A stretch of 64,000 nt of DNA from Pseudomonas viciae (GCF_004786035.1 NZ_CP035088.1:1896001-1960000); one strand, 5' to 3'. Counted from the stretch's first letter, positions 1 through 9,419 are shown. Program-made: numbers and translations. The notes: generated from the letters alone by a model not told the origin.

Positions 1-767
1 TTCAGCGCCTGTTCACACAGGGCGACGCTGACCGAGTCGTAGTTCGGCTTGCCGTTGCCACCACGCAGTACCACGTGGCCGTAGGCGTTGCCCTTGGTGG
101 TGACGATCGACACGCCACCTTCCTGGTTGATACCCAGGAAACGATGTGGGCTGGAAACCGACTGCAAGGCGTTGATCGCCACGGTGAGGCCGCCGTCGGT
201 GCCGTTCTTGAAGCCCACGGCCGAGGACAGGCCGGAGGCCATCTCGCGGTGGGTCTGGGATTCGGTGGTGCGCGCGCCGATGGCCGACCAGCTGATCAGG
301 TCCTGCAGGTATTGCGGGGAGATCGGGTCCAGGGCTTCGGTGGCGGTGGGCAGGCCCATTTCGGCCAGGTCCAGCAACAATTGGCGGCCGATGTGCAAGC
401 CGTCCTGGATCTTGAAGGAGTCGTCCAGGTACGGATCGTTGATCAAGCCTTTCCAGCCGACGGTGGTGCGCGGCTTTTCGAAATACACCCGCATCACCAG
501 GTACAGGGTGTCGGAGACTTCCGCGGCCAGCACTTTGAGGCGCTCGGCGTATTCGTGGGCGGCCTTGATGTCATGGATCGAGCAGGGCCCGATGACCACG
601 AACAGGCGATGATCGGTGCCGTCGAGAATGTTGCGAATGACTTCCCGGCCCTTGGTCACGGTGCGCAGGGCAGCATCGCTCAAGGGAATATCGCGCTTGA
701 GCTGGTCAGGCGTGATGAGGGTCTCGTTGGAGGCGACGTTAAGGTCGTTGATCGGTAAATCAGCCAT
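1..767 (-). CDS. Class I DAHP synthase, 3' part outside the window
   Basis: First enzyme of the shikimate pathway: it condenses phosphoenolpyruvate with erythrose 4-phosphate to DAHP in the cytosol. Reading leftward from ATG at 767 gives 255 codons without a stop, starting MADLPINDLN. The class I signatures VVIGPCSIHD near residue 58 and GARTTESQTHRE near residue 146 are present, followed by KNGTDGG and GGNGKPNYDS. The C-terminal third lies beyond base 1. The family is feedback-inhibited by an aromatic amino acid, but the isoenzyme type cannot be decided from this part. A gene for the unrelated class II enzyme lies at 13371-14720. In P. aeruginosa a class I DAHP synthase gene also sits a few genes from cysB, which matches this neighbourhood. 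Confidence 0.95.
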   Translation of the reverse strand, partial: MADLPINDLNVASNETLITPDQLKRDIPLSDAALRTVTKGREVIRNILDGTDHRLFVVIGPCSIHDIKAAHEYAERLKVLAAEVSDTLYLVMRVYFEKPRTTVGWKGLINDPYLDDSFKIQDGLHIGRQLLLDLAEMGLPTATEALDPISPQYLQDLISWSAIGARTTESQTHREMASGLSSAVGFKNGTDGGLTVAINALQSVSSPHRFLGINQEGGVSIVTTKGNAYGHVVLRGGNGKPNYDSVSVALCEQAL

Positions 768-1035
768 CGTGTTACTCGTCAGGTCACGGGTGCCGGCCGC
801 CAGCGATCCCCGCGCGGCGGTGCACAGCGGATTTTAAGCGCGTCGGGGAGCCGAACCTTATCGCGTTACGAGGCTGCTCGACAATGGGCAAGGGCGGGTT
901 TAATCCCCTATTGACTGGGTAAAAGCCTTTAAGGGGGGGCTGCAAGAGATTCGTGAGCGGATGTAATGAAGATTGCGCGGCGCGCCGCTCACGCTGATAG
1001 TGTGCAGGGGCCGTTTACCAGAGGAGGTTGCAAAG
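768..1035. other. Divergent intergenic region, DAHP synthase / panE
   Basis: About 268 bases separate the two divergent starts. The part next to the DAHP synthase gene is very GC-rich, and the part near 900-935 is less so. I see no clear -35/-10 pair or operator. The strong ribosome binding site GAGGAGG at 1021-1027 belongs to panE. Confidence 0.5.
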
Positions 1036-1989
1036 ATGCAGGCAGGCGTTAAACCGCGGATCGGGATGATCGGCACGGGGGCGATTGGCGGATTCTACGG
1101 CGTGATGCTGGCGCGCGCTGGTTTCGACGTGCACTTCTTGCTGCGCAGCGAATTTGGTGCCGTGGCCGACGGCGGCCTGCAGGTCGACAGCGCGGTTCAT
1201 GGCGCGCTGACCCTCAATCCGGCCCAGGCATATCGCTCGGCGGCCGACATGCCGCCTTGCGACTGGTTGCTGGTCGGCGCCAAGACCACCAGCAATGCCG
1301 ACCTGGCCCCGGCCATCATCCAGGCTGCCGCTGACGGTGCAAAAGTCCTGTTGCTGCAGAACGGCCTGGATGTCGAGGACGAGCTTCGCCCGTTGCTGCC
1401 GGACTCTCTGCATTTGCTGGGCGGCCTGTGCCTGATCTGCGTGCATCGTGTTGGCCCCGGCGTCATCGCCCACCAGGCCCTTGGCGCGGTCAACATTGGG
1501 TATCACAGTGGTCCTTGCAATCATCAGGCTGAGCGCATGGCGATTGTCGAGCAAGGGGCGGGGCTGTTCCGCAGTGCCGGTATCGACTCCCAAGCCATGC
1601 CTGACCTGCAACAGGCCCGTTGGCAGAAACTGGTGTGGAACGTGCCGTACAACGGCCTTTCGGTGCTGTTGGGCGCCAGCACCACGCCGTTGATGGCTGA
1701 CGATCACAGTCGTGGATTGATCCAGGCGCTGATGGGGGAAGTGGTGCGCGGCGCCCAGGCGTGCGGCCACCATGTTGCGCCGGGCTACGCCGAGTATCTG
1801 TTCGCGATGACCGAAAAGATGCCCGACTACTGGCCGAGCATGTATCACGACTATTCCCACAAACGTGCGCTGGAGCTGGAGGCGATCTACGGCCGGCCAT
1901 TGGCGGCGGCGAAAGCTGTGGGGTGTGAGCTGCCGAAAATCGAAGCCTTGTATCAGGCGTTGGCGTTCATCGATCGACGCAACCGCTGA
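1036..1989 (+). CDS. panE: 2-dehydropantoate 2-reductase (PanE/ApbA family)
   Basis: NADPH-dependent reductase of the ketopantoate reductase family, which makes pantoate for coenzyme A. The product is 317 aa. The Rossmann motif GTGAIGGFYG is at about residues 13-22, and the conserved segment RWQKLVWNVPYNGL with its catalytic-type lysine is at about 200. ATG 1036 is chosen because GAGGAGG lies 8 bases upstream; the reading frame is open further 5' but that extension has no family similarity. It is followed after 21 bases by a 5'-nucleotidase gene on the same strand. Pseudomonads usually carry more than one PanE-like paralogue, so it could act on another 2-oxo acid. Confidence 0.8.
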   Translation: MQAGVKPRIGMIGTGAIGGFYGVMLARAGFDVHFLLRSEFGAVADGGLQVDSAVHGALTLNPAQAYRSAADMPPCDWLLVGAKTTSNADLAPAIIQAAADGAKVLLLQNGLDVEDELRPLLPDSLHLLGGLCLICVHRVGPGVIAHQALGAVNIGYHSGPCNHQAERMAIVEQGAGLFRSAGIDSQAMPDLQQARWQKLVWNVPYNGLSVLLGASTTPLMADDHSRGLIQALMGEVVRGAQACGHHVAPGYAEYLFAMTEKMPDYWPSMYHDYSHKRALELEAIYGRPLAAAKAVGCELPKIEALYQALAFIDRRNR

Positions 1990-2010
1990 TCGGGCGAAAG
2001 GGGAAGCGAC

Positions 2011-2916
2011 ATGGCAAATAACATCGACGACAAACTGGTGCTGGCGATTTCGTCGCGAGCGCTTTTCGATTTGAGTGAAAGCCACAAGGTGTATCTGTCC
2101 AGCGGTGTCGAGGCCTATCGGCAATACCAGATCGAGCATGAAGACGAAGTCCTGGCCCCCGGGGACGCGTTCGCCCTTGTGCAAAAGCTGTTGAACCTCA
2201 ACGAACATTTGGGCCGGGCCCGGGTCGAGGTGATCCTCGTCTCGCGCAACAGTGCCGATACCGGTCTTCGCGTGTTCAACTCGATTCATCACTATGGCCT
2301 GGCGATCTCCCGTGCGGCGTTCGTCGGTGGGCGCAGTCCTTATCCTTACCTCAAGGCGTTCGGTTGCGACCTGTTTTTGTCCACTCATGCCGAGGATGTG
2401 CGCAGCGCACTGGATGCCGGGTTTGCCGCGGCGACCATTCTGTCGGGTGGCGCCAGCCGCGCCGCCAGCGAAGAATTGCGCATCGCCTTCGACGGCGATG
2501 CGGTGCTGTTTTCCGATGAGTCCGAGCGGGTCTACCAGACCGGTGGTCTGGAAGCGTTCCAGGCCAGCGAGCGCCAGGCTGCACGCGAGCCGTTGCGAGG
2601 CGGACCGTTCAAGGGTTTCCTGGCGGCGCTCAATGCGCTGCAACGCGAGTTTCCCGAGGACGCCTGTCCGATCCGCACGGCTTTGGTTACTGCCCGTTCG
2701 GCGCCAGCGCACGAGCGGGTCATCCGCACGTTGCGCGAGTGGGATATTCGCCTGGACGAATCGCTGTTTCTCGGCGGCCTGACCAAGTCGGCGTTCCTCG
2801 AAGCCTTCGCCGCCGATGTGTTTTTCGACGATCAGACGGGCCACTGCGAACTGGCCCGCGAGGTGGTCGCCACGGGGCACGTGCCCCATGGCATCAGTAA
2901 TGAAGTGAAGCTCTAA
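2011..2916 (+). CDS. 5'-nucleotidase, cytosolic NT5C1-like family
   Basis: A 301-residue protein resembling the 5'-nucleotidase family related to eukaryotic cytosolic 5'-nucleotidase I, which dephosphorylates nucleoside monophosphates. Visible features are the N-terminal LVLAISSRALFDL, where the family expects its nucleophile region, VILVSRNSADTG near residue 75, FVGGRSPYPYL near 107, and the C-terminal FLGGLTKSAFL followed by VFFDDQTGH, an acidic metal-binding-type segment. It begins 21 bases after panE with GGGGAAGCGAC before the ATG, so the two are probably cotranscribed. No signal peptide is seen. The physiological substrate is not shown by the sequence. Confidence 0.8.
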   Translation: MANNIDDKLVLAISSRALFDLSESHKVYLSSGVEAYRQYQIEHEDEVLAPGDAFALVQKLLNLNEHLGRARVEVILVSRNSADTGLRVFNSIHHYGLAISRAAFVGGRSPYPYLKAFGCDLFLSTHAEDVRSALDAGFAAATILSGGASRAASEELRIAFDGDAVLFSDESERVYQTGGLEAFQASERQAAREPLRGGPFKGFLAALNALQREFPEDACPIRTALVTARSAPAHERVIRTLREWDIRLDESLFLGGLTKSAFLEAFAADVFFDDQTGHCELAREVVATGHVPHGISNEVKL

Positions 2917-3012
2917 CTGCCCGTTGTTCAGGACGTTACACCGCACGTCACGCTCCTCTAGGCACTGCTAAGCTGAATCAATCTCCGCCATCTTGGCACG
3001 CGAGGAGGTCAC

Positions 3013-3513
3013 ATGATTCGTTCGATGCTGTACGCCACAGACCTGGGGCTCTATGCCCCCTATGTGATGCAGCATGCCTTGGCGCTGGCACGGACGTTTG
3101 AAGCCGAGTTGTATGTAGTGCATGCGGTGGAACCGATGGGGCTGTTCGCCGAATCGGTGTTGCAAAGCTATCTCGATGAGCAGGCGCTGAACGAATTCCA
3201 TAGCCAGGGTCTGAATACGGTGATGGCCAATATCGAACAGCGGGTGCTCGACAGCTTTCGAGAGGAGTTGGGGGAGGGGCAGCAGGACTTGAAGCTGATC
3301 AAGTCGGTGAGGGTGTACCAGGGCGATCCTTCGCAAGTCATTCTCGAACAGGCTGCGAAACTCTCCGTCGATTTGCTGATCGTCGGCAGCCATTGCCAGG
3401 GAGCAAGTGGCGAGAGCCCCTTGGGTAGGACCGCCGCACGGGTATTGCAGTTATCCCGGGTGCCGGTCTACCTGGTGCCGTTGGTGCAGCGCCGACGGCA
3501 GGGGGAGGCTTGA
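3013..3513 (+). CDS. Universal stress protein (UspA family)
   Basis: A 166-residue single-domain Usp protein. It has the N-terminal strand MLYATDLGLYAPYVMQHALALAR and, towards the C-terminus, DLLIVGSHCQG followed by LGRTAARVLQLSRVPVYLVP. The latter corresponds to the ATP-binding G-2x-G-9x-G(S/T) region of the family, with the final element changed. Usp proteins accumulate under starvation or stress and many bind ATP. CGAGGAGGTC at 3001-3010 gives a good ribosome binding site. The gene stands between the nucleotidase and cysB. A Usp gene next to cysB is also my recollection of the P. aeruginosa order. Confidence 0.9.
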   Translation: MIRSMLYATDLGLYAPYVMQHALALARTFEAELYVVHAVEPMGLFAESVLQSYLDEQALNEFHSQGLNTVMANIEQRVLDSFREELGEGQQDLKLIKSVRVYQGDPSQVILEQAAKLSVDLLIVGSHCQGASGESPLGRTAARVLQLSRVPVYLVPLVQRRRQGEA

Positions 3514-3614
3514 GGCTAAATAATAGTGTCTTATAAAAAGTTCTAGATTTATTGTCTAAACCTTCCATATAGTTATATACCGTCGCTGATGCCCGTGGCG
3601 TCCAACTGCTTTGA

Positions 3615-4598
<984 letters not shown>

Positions 4599-4610
4599 GG
4601 CCCAACCCTT

Positions 4611-5093
4611 CTAGATCGCCTCGGTGACAGCGAACTGTTGCCGGGCGCCCGCTACGACGATCTCCACCTCATCCCCTTCGAATTTGCCCAACAGGCCTCG
4701 GCCCAGTGGCGAGCGAGGGGTGATGACCGTGATCGGCTGTCCCACCAGCGAAACCTTCAACCCCGCCGCATCGGGCCCCAGAAACAGCCATTGCTGGCGA
4801 CCCTCCTCGTCCTCCAGCCCGATCAACGTGCCCACCTGAATGCCGCGCTGATCGTCGTATGGCCTGAGCGTCAGGTTTTGGCAAAGGGTCAGGGCCTGGC
4901 GGATTTCTTCCACGCGCCTGGCTTGTCCGGCGGCGAGGTAAGACGCTTCCAGGCCCAGGGTGTCGTACTTGTTCTCGGCGATGTTTTCCTCGTGGGTCGC
5001 GGTTTCGTAGGCGGTCTGCGCGGCGCGCTCGGCGATGTCGAGATCAATCTTGAGCTTGTCGAGAATCAACTGGTGGACGGTCTGTTTGTTCAT
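4611..5093 (-). CDS. GreA/GreB family transcription elongation factor-like protein
   Basis: GreA/GreB proteins bind the secondary channel of RNA polymerase and stimulate cleavage of backtracked RNA. The 160-residue product has an N-terminal helical region with HEENIAENKYDTLGLEASYLA at about 36-56, whose acidic residues sit where the family carries its coiled-coil tip. The C-terminal FKBP-like part includes LGRGLLGKFEGDEVEI. The more probable start is the second ATG, at 5093; an in-frame ATG at 5099 overlaps the upstream stop codon as ATGA. That overlap means translational coupling to the small membrane protein gene. It differs from the housekeeping GreA and GreB, and its target is unknown. 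Confidence 0.75.
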   Translation of the reverse strand: MNKQTVHQLILDKLKIDLDIAERAAQTAYETATHEENIAENKYDTLGLEASYLAAGQARRVEEIRQALTLCQNLTLRPYDDQRGIQVGTLIGLEDEEGRQQWLFLGPDAAGLKVSLVGQPITVITPRSPLGRGLLGKFEGDEVEIVVAGARQQFAVTEAI

Positions 5094-5095
5094 GA

Positions 5096-5482
5096 TCATT
5101 CACAGAATTGCAAAACGTTGGCGCGGCTTTTTTCGCTGGGCGCGTTCTGGTCCTGTTGCAACCAGAACTGGCACTTGGGGTTGGACAGGTTGCGCGGGTT
5201 GCTACGGACCTGATCGAGCGCCTGGCGCTGCTCGTTCCTTTGCAGGTTTTGCTGATACTGCTCGAACATCGGCGTTGGCGGTTCGGGGGGCGGTTGCACG
5301 GCCGGTGGTTGCGCCAGTTGATGGACGGCGGCGGCCACCGGGGCCAGTTGTTCGTTGAACGGGAATCTGGACAGCAGCCAGCCGGTCAACACGATGGCGA
5401 GGAACCCCAGCCACAGGCCCAGGGCAACGCTGACGGTCAATTGCAAGGCTGAGAGACGCGGGGCTGGCGGGTGATCAGGCAT
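5096..5482 (-). CDS. Small single-pass membrane protein of unknown function
   Basis: A 128-residue protein I cannot assign to a named family. A short cytoplasmic N-terminus is followed by one transmembrane segment at about residues 14-37 (LTVSVALGLWLGFLAIVLTG). Then comes a proline-rich linker (QPPPEPPTP near 65) and a charged C-terminal segment with two cysteines, KCQFWLQQ and the terminal QFCE, so a periplasmic disulfide is possible. Its stop codon shares ATGA with an upstream ATG of the GreA/GreB-like gene, so the pair forms an operon. The pairing of a membrane protein with an RNA polymerase-binding-type protein is unexplained. Confidence 0.75.
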   Translation of the reverse strand: MPDHPPAPRLSALQLTVSVALGLWLGFLAIVLTGWLLSRFPFNEQLAPVAAAVHQLAQPPAVQPPPEPPTPMFEQYQQNLQRNEQRQALDQVRSNPRNLSNPKCQFWLQQDQNAPSEKSRANVLQFCE

Positions 5483-5603
5483 GGCTGCATCCTGGCAGGG
5501 GCACGGGGAGGCGATGATTGTCGCATGAAGATTAATCGCCGTCGGCTCTTCTGCATCATCGGTTTATTCGGGACAATCGGAGCTTTGCCACAAGGAGTCG
5601 GGA

Positions 5604-6737
5604 ATGACCGTGCGTTGGGATATTTTTTGCACCGTCGTCGATAACTTTGGCGACATTGGCGTTACGTGGCGCCTGGCTCGGCAATTGGTAGCCGAGCATC
5701 AATGCACGGTGCGGTTATGGGTCGATGACCTGCGGGCCTTCGAACGGCTGTGTCCGGAAATCGACGTCAGCCTCGGCGAGCAATGGCAGCAAGGCGTGCA
5801 GGTGCGTCACTGGCCCAAGGAATGGTTGCCTACCGAGGCGGCTGATGTGGTGATCGCTGCGTTTGCCTGTCAGTTGCCGAGCGCCTACATGGATGCAATG
5901 GCCGAGCGCCAGACCACGCCATTGTGGATGAACCTCGATTATCTGAGCGCCGAGGATTGGGTGGTCGGCTGCCATGGCTTGCCGTCGGTCAAATACAAGC
6001 ATGTGCAGAAGTACTTCTTTTTCCCCGGCTTCCAGGCGGGGACAGGTGGCCTGCTGCGTGAGGCAGGTCTGCTGGAGCGCCGTCGGCAATTTCAACAGAA
6101 TGCCCAGGCGCAACGAATATTCCTGCAAGGGTTGGGTGTCGATCGGGAGGCGGATGCCTGTCTGATTTCGCTGTTTGCCTACGAAAACGCCGGGCTGGCG
6201 AGTTGGTTCGACGCCATGGCAGCCGATACCCAGGCATTTCACGTGCTGGTGCCCGAAGGGCGGGTACTGGGCGATGTCGAGCGTTGGCTTGGGGTCGATG
6301 GCCTGAAGGTGGGGGCGCTGCATCGGCGCGGCGCACTGACGGTGCAGGTACTGCCGTTCGTCCGGCAGGATCAGTACGATCAACTATTGTGGTGCTGCGA
6401 CTTCAACGCCGTGCGTGGCGAAGACTCCTTTGTGCGCGCCCAGTGGGCCGGTCGACCGCTGCTCTGGCACATCTATCAGCAGGAAGAAGACGTTCATCTG
6501 GAAAAGCTCGAGGCATTTCTCAGGCTCTATACCCAGGGGCTTTCGCCGGCGGCGCAAAAAGCGATCAGCGGTCTTTGGCGGGCCTGGAATGCCGGCCAGG
6601 ACATGACCGAACACTGGAAAGCCACCCGCCAAGAGCAGCAGGAACTGGCCGAGCATGCCCAGGCGTGGTGTCTGGAACAGGCCTCGCGAGCCGATCTTGC
6701 CGCAGCGCTGGTGAAGTTTTATGGAAATTGGATATGA
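5604..6737 (+). CDS. earP: EF-P arginine rhamnosyltransferase EarP
   Basis: Glycosyltransferase that transfers rhamnose from dTDP-rhamnose to arginine 32 of elongation factor P, an activation needed to relieve ribosome stalling at polyproline. The 377-residue protein matches the family length. It has the N-terminal VVDNFGDIGVTWRLARQL with D13 and D17, and RGEDSFVRAQ with E273 and D274; these are the positions reported as catalytic or substrate-binding in Pseudomonas EarP. AAGGAGTCGGGA precedes ATG 5604. Its substrate gene efp starts 48 bases downstream, the usual earP-efp pair. Confidence 0.97.
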   Translation: MTVRWDIFCTVVDNFGDIGVTWRLARQLVAEHQCTVRLWVDDLRAFERLCPEIDVSLGEQWQQGVQVRHWPKEWLPTEAADVVIAAFACQLPSAYMDAMAERQTTPLWMNLDYLSAEDWVVGCHGLPSVKYKHVQKYFFFPGFQAGTGGLLREAGLLERRRQFQQNAQAQRIFLQGLGVDREADACLISLFAYENAGLASWFDAMAADTQAFHVLVPEGRVLGDVERWLGVDGLKVGALHRRGALTVQVLPFVRQDQYDQLLWCCDFNAVRGEDSFVRAQWAGRPLLWHIYQQEEDVHLEKLEAFLRLYTQGLSPAAQKAISGLWRAWNAGQDMTEHWKATRQEQQELAEHAQAWCLEQASRADLAAALVKFYGNWI

Positions 6738-6738
6738 T
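6733..6738 (+). promoter_or_regulatory. Possible -10 element of an efp promoter
   Basis: TATGAT overlaps the earP stop codon, 48 bases before the efp start. The -35 position is poor. An internal promoter would let efp, an abundant factor, be expressed above earP. This is inference from the motif alone. Confidence 0.35.
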
Positions 6739-6785
6739 ACGCGGCCTAGATTTTTGTAAATCCCATCCAAATTCGGATATTCGCA

Positions 6786-7355
6786 ATGAAAACTGGTAAA
6801 GAACTGAAACCCGGGACCGTGATCCGTCTCGAAAACGATCCTTGGCTGGTTCAGAAAGCTGAGTTCACCAAGTCGGGTCGTAACAGCGCGATCATGAAGA
6901 CCAAGCTGAAGAACCTGCTGACCGGTTACAAGACCGAGATCGTCTACAGCGCCGATGACAAACTGGACGACGTGATCCTCGACCGCAAAGAAGCGACCCT
7001 GTCCTTCATCAGCGGCGACACCTACACGTTCATGGACACCACTGACTACACCATGTACGAGCTGAACGCCGAAGACATCGAAAGCGTTCTGCCGTTCATC
7101 GAAGAAGGCATGACCGACGTCTGCGAAGCCGTGTTCTTCGAAGAGCGCCTGGTTTCCGTAGAGCTGCCGACCACCATCGTGCGTCAGGTTGACTACACCG
7201 AAGGCTCCGCTCGCGGTGACACTTCCGGCAAGGTGATGAAGCCTGCCAAGCTGAAGAACGGTACCGAGCTGTCGGTTGCTGACTTCATCGAAATCGGCGA
7301 CATGATCGAGATCGATACCCGCGAAGGCGGTTCCTACAAAGGCCGCGCTAAATAA
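6786..7355 (+). CDS. efp: Elongation factor P
   Basis: Translation factor that binds between the P and E sites and promotes peptide bond formation at proline stretches. The 189-residue product begins [18 protein letters not shown]. The acceptor loop reads TKSGRNSA with the arginine at residue 32, the rhamnosylation target of EarP, instead of the lysine modified by EpmA or hydroxyputrescinated in other bacteria. Two OB-fold-type domains follow. It sits directly after earP and is closed by a strong terminator at 7373-7402. Confidence 0.98.
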   Translation: MKTGKELKPGTVIRLENDPWLVQKAEFTKSGRNSAIMKTKLKNLLTGYKTEIVYSADDKLDDVILDRKEATLSFISGDTYTFMDTTDYTMYELNAEDIESVLPFIEEGMTDVCEAVFFEERLVSVELPTTIVRQVDYTEGSARGDTSGKVMKPAKLKNGTELSVADFIEIGDMIEIDTREGGSYKGRAK

Positions 7356-7372
7356 GCGAAGTCTTGTGTATG

Positions 7373-7402
7373 AAAAAGCCCGACCATTGAGTCGGGCTTT
7401 TT
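7373..7402 (+). terminator. Rho-independent terminator of earP-efp
   Basis: AAAAAGCCCGAC, loop CATTGA, then GTCGGGCTTTTT: a 12-bp perfect stem ending in a T tract, 18 bases after the efp stop. Confidence 0.92.
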
Positions 7403-7446
7403 TATTTGCACTGTCTCCTGTTAGACCGGGGGACAGCGGGAGCTTG

Positions 7447-7533
7447 TGTGGGAGCAAAGCTTGCTCGCGATATAGGCACCTCGGTTCCAGAGGCACCGCG
7501 TCGCTTTCATCGCGGGCAAGTCTTGCTCCCACA
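7447..7533. repeat. REP pair (inverted), AAGCTT type
   Basis: The left arm TGTGGGAGCAAAGCTTGCTCGCGA is mirrored about 40 bases later by a slightly decayed arm ending in TTGCTCCCACA. It lies between the efp terminator and the convergent end of the esterase gene. Confidence 0.85.
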
Positions 7534-7562
7534 GCCCTCGCCACAAAGGCTTTGGCCTGCAG

Positions 7563-8576
7563 TCACTTCAGGTGTTGCTTGAGCTCTTCGGACGCCTGCA
7601 ACATCGCCGAACGCACCGCTGGCACCTGGCTCACCACGTTGAGTAAACCGTAGTCGTGGATCATGCCGTTATAGCGCACGGCGGTGACGGGCACCCCGGC
7701 CGCGTCCAGTTTGCGGGCATAGGCTTCACCCTCATCGCGCAACACATCGGCCTCGGCGGTCTGTACCAACGCTGGCGGCAGGCCCTTGAGTTGTGCGGTC
7801 GTGGCCCGCAACGGCGAGGCATAGATCTCGTTACGCTGCCCGGCATCGGTGGTGTAGTTATCCCAGAACCACTTCATCATGTTTTTGCTGAGGAAATGTC
7901 CTTCAGCGAACTGGTTGTAGGACGCGGTCTCGAAGCTGGCGTCGGTCACCGGCCACAACAGCGCCTGGAAACGGATCGCCGGCGTGCCTTTGTCCTTGGC
8001 CATCAGCGCCACGACGGCCGCCATGTTGCCACCGACGCTGTTGCCTGCCACGGCCAGGCGCTTGCCATCGACGTTGATTTGCTTGCCGTGTTCGGCCACC
8101 CATTTCGTCGCGGCGTAAGCCTGGTTGATCGCCACCGGATAGTGCGCCTCGGGTGAGGGCGTGTAGTTGACGAACACCGCGACGGCGCCCGAACCCGCCA
8201 CCAGATCCCGAACCAGCCGTTCATGGGTCGGGAAGTCTCCCAGGACCCAACCGCCGCCGTGGAAAAACATGAACGCGGGCAGCTCACCCTTGACCCCGGC
8301 CGGCCGGACGATGGTCAGGCTGATCGGCTGGCCATCGACCTGGATGGTTTTCTCGCTGACGTCAGCCTTGGGCAAGGTCAGTTTCACACCTGCCTGGGCG
8401 CCGACCAGGACGGCGCGGGCGTCCTTGGGCGACAGCTGCTCCAATGGCTTGCCGGTGCCGGCATTCAGCGCATCGAGAAACGCCTGGGTGTTGTGTTCGA
8501 CGATGCCGTCGGCGAAGGCGCTGCTGACGCTGAGCGCGAGAAGGGTGCCGGTCAGGGCTTTGCTGAGCGTGTTCAT
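7563..8576 (-). CDS. Exported alpha/beta hydrolase (HSL-type esterase)
   Basis: Secreted or periplasmic carboxylesterase-like enzyme of the hormone-sensitive lipase family. ATG 8576 is chosen because AAGGAG lies just upstream; the ATG two codons earlier has no space for a binding site. A signal peptide (about 22 residues, ending VSSAFADG) is followed by the oxyanion-hole motif FFHGGGWVLGDF near residue 107 and the nucleophile elbow GNSVGGNMA near 184. The C-terminal MIHDYGLLN supplies the histidine. It follows ohr by 35 bases on the same strand, so it is probably cotranscribed and OhrR-controlled. Substrate unknown; release of damaged acyl groups is only an inference. Confidence 0.85.
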   Translation of the reverse strand: MNTLSKALTGTLLALSVSSAFADGIVEHNTQAFLDALNAGTGKPLEQLSPKDARAVLVGAQAGVKLTLPKADVSEKTIQVDGQPISLTIVRPAGVKGELPAFMFFHGGGWVLGDFPTHERLVRDLVAGSGAVAVFVNYTPSPEAHYPVAINQAYAATKWVAEHGKQINVDGKRLAVAGNSVGGNMAAVVALMAKDKGTPAIRFQALLWPVTDASFETASYNQFAEGHFLSKNMMKWFWDNYTTDAGQRNEIYASPLRATTAQLKGLPPALVQTAEADVLRDEGEAYARKLDAAGVPVTAVRYNGMIHDYGLLNVVSQVPAVRSAMLQASEELKQHLK

Positions 8577-8611
8577 GTGCATCTCCTTAAGTTCGGGTCC
8601 AAGGTGGGTGG

Positions 8612-9031
8612 TTAGACGGTGACGTGCAGGCGCACATCAACGTTGCCGCGGGTGGCGTTGGAGTACGGGCAGACTTGGTGAGCCGCATCCACCAGGCTTT
8701 GCGCGTCGGTCTGCTCCAGGCCTGGCAGGCTGATATGCAGGTCGATGTCGAGGCCGAAACCGCCGGGGATCTGGCCGATGCCGACATGGGCGGTAATCGA
8801 GGCGTCGTCGGGGATTTTGCGTTTGCTTTGGCTGGCAACGAATTTCAGCGCGCCGATGAAGCAGGCCGAGTAGCCCGCGGCGAACAGTTGCTCAGGGTTG
8901 GTCGCCGCACCACCGGCACCGCCGAGTTCCTTGGGCGTGGCGAGTTTGACGTCGAGGATGTTGTCGCTGGAGATTGCGCGACCGTCACGGCCGCCGGTGG
9001 AGGTTGCGATTGCGGTGTAGAGAGTTTGCAT
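8612..9031 (-). CDS. ohr: Organic hydroperoxide resistance protein Ohr
   Basis: Thiol peroxidase of the Ohr/OsmC family that reduces organic and fatty-acid hydroperoxides, usually recycled by lipoyl proteins. The 139-residue protein has the two reactive cysteines in their usual settings: C57 in GYSACF (peroxidatic) and C121 in HQVCPYSNATRGN (resolving). It is read from ATG 9031. It is the first gene of a two-gene unit with the esterase, and its upstream region carries three TTTGCGCGC-type repeats that are candidate OhrR operators. ohrR is upstream in the same orientation but separated by about 390 bases. Confidence 0.97.
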   Translation of the reverse strand: MQTLYTAIATSTGGRDGRAISSDNILDVKLATPKELGGAGGAATNPEQLFAAGYSACFIGALKFVASQSKRKIPDDASITAHVGIGQIPGGFGLDIDLHISLPGLEQTDAQSLVDAAHQVCPYSNATRGNVDVRLHVTV

Positions 9032-9057
9032 GGTGAGAGCCTCGCTTTGGGTTGGTG

Positions 9058-9128
9058 TTTTCGCGCTAAATGTTTGCGCGCTAAGTAGGTGTGAAGCGAA
9101 TGTATAGCGCTAATATTTTGCGCGCAAG
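9058..9128 (-). promoter_or_regulatory. Candidate OhrR operators before ohr
   Basis: Three related palindromic elements lie 27-97 bases upstream of the ohr start: TTTTCGCGCTAAA (9058-9070), TTTGCGCGCTAAG (9073-9085) and TTTTGCGCGCAAG (9116-9128). All share a GCGCGC core flanked by A/T runs, unlike the surrounding sequence. Assignment to OhrR is inferred from the neighbouring regulator gene. Confidence 0.55.
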
Positions 9129-9262
9129 TTAAATTTTCGAAATGAGTTGAGTTTGAGAAGCTGAAAGGGCGTGTAACCCTTGAGCTAGAGCTGTTTCAGA
9201 GGGTTGAATTTTTTTCAGTGACGCCAGGCTGAACGCAACATTCAGGCTCGCCACAATTCTCC

Positions 9263-9419
9263 TGTGGGAGCGGGCTTGCTCGCGAAAGCGGTGGGTCAGT
9301 CAGAGATAATTCAGGATGTGCCGCCGCCTTCGCGAGCAAGCCCGCTCCCACATTGGATTTGTGGTGTTCACAGCGTTTGGGTTTGACTCAGGTACCTGTG
9401 GGAGCATCGCTCCCACAGG
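9263..9419. repeat. REP pair and short hairpin in the ohr-ohrR gap
   Basis: TGTGGGAGCGGGCTTGCTCGCGAA at 9263 is mirrored by an arm ending at 9352. A shorter perfect inverted repeat, CCTGTGGGAGC-ATC-GCTCCCACAGG, follows at 9395-9419, 5 bases from the ohrR stop, where it may end ohrR transcription. Confidence 0.85.

Noticed and set aside
1015..2946. A 643-codon open frame on the minus strand across panE and the nucleotidase gene
   Set aside because: It is antisense to two genes with clear family motifs, and its composition is what high third-position GC in the sense frame produces. No family similarity is seen.
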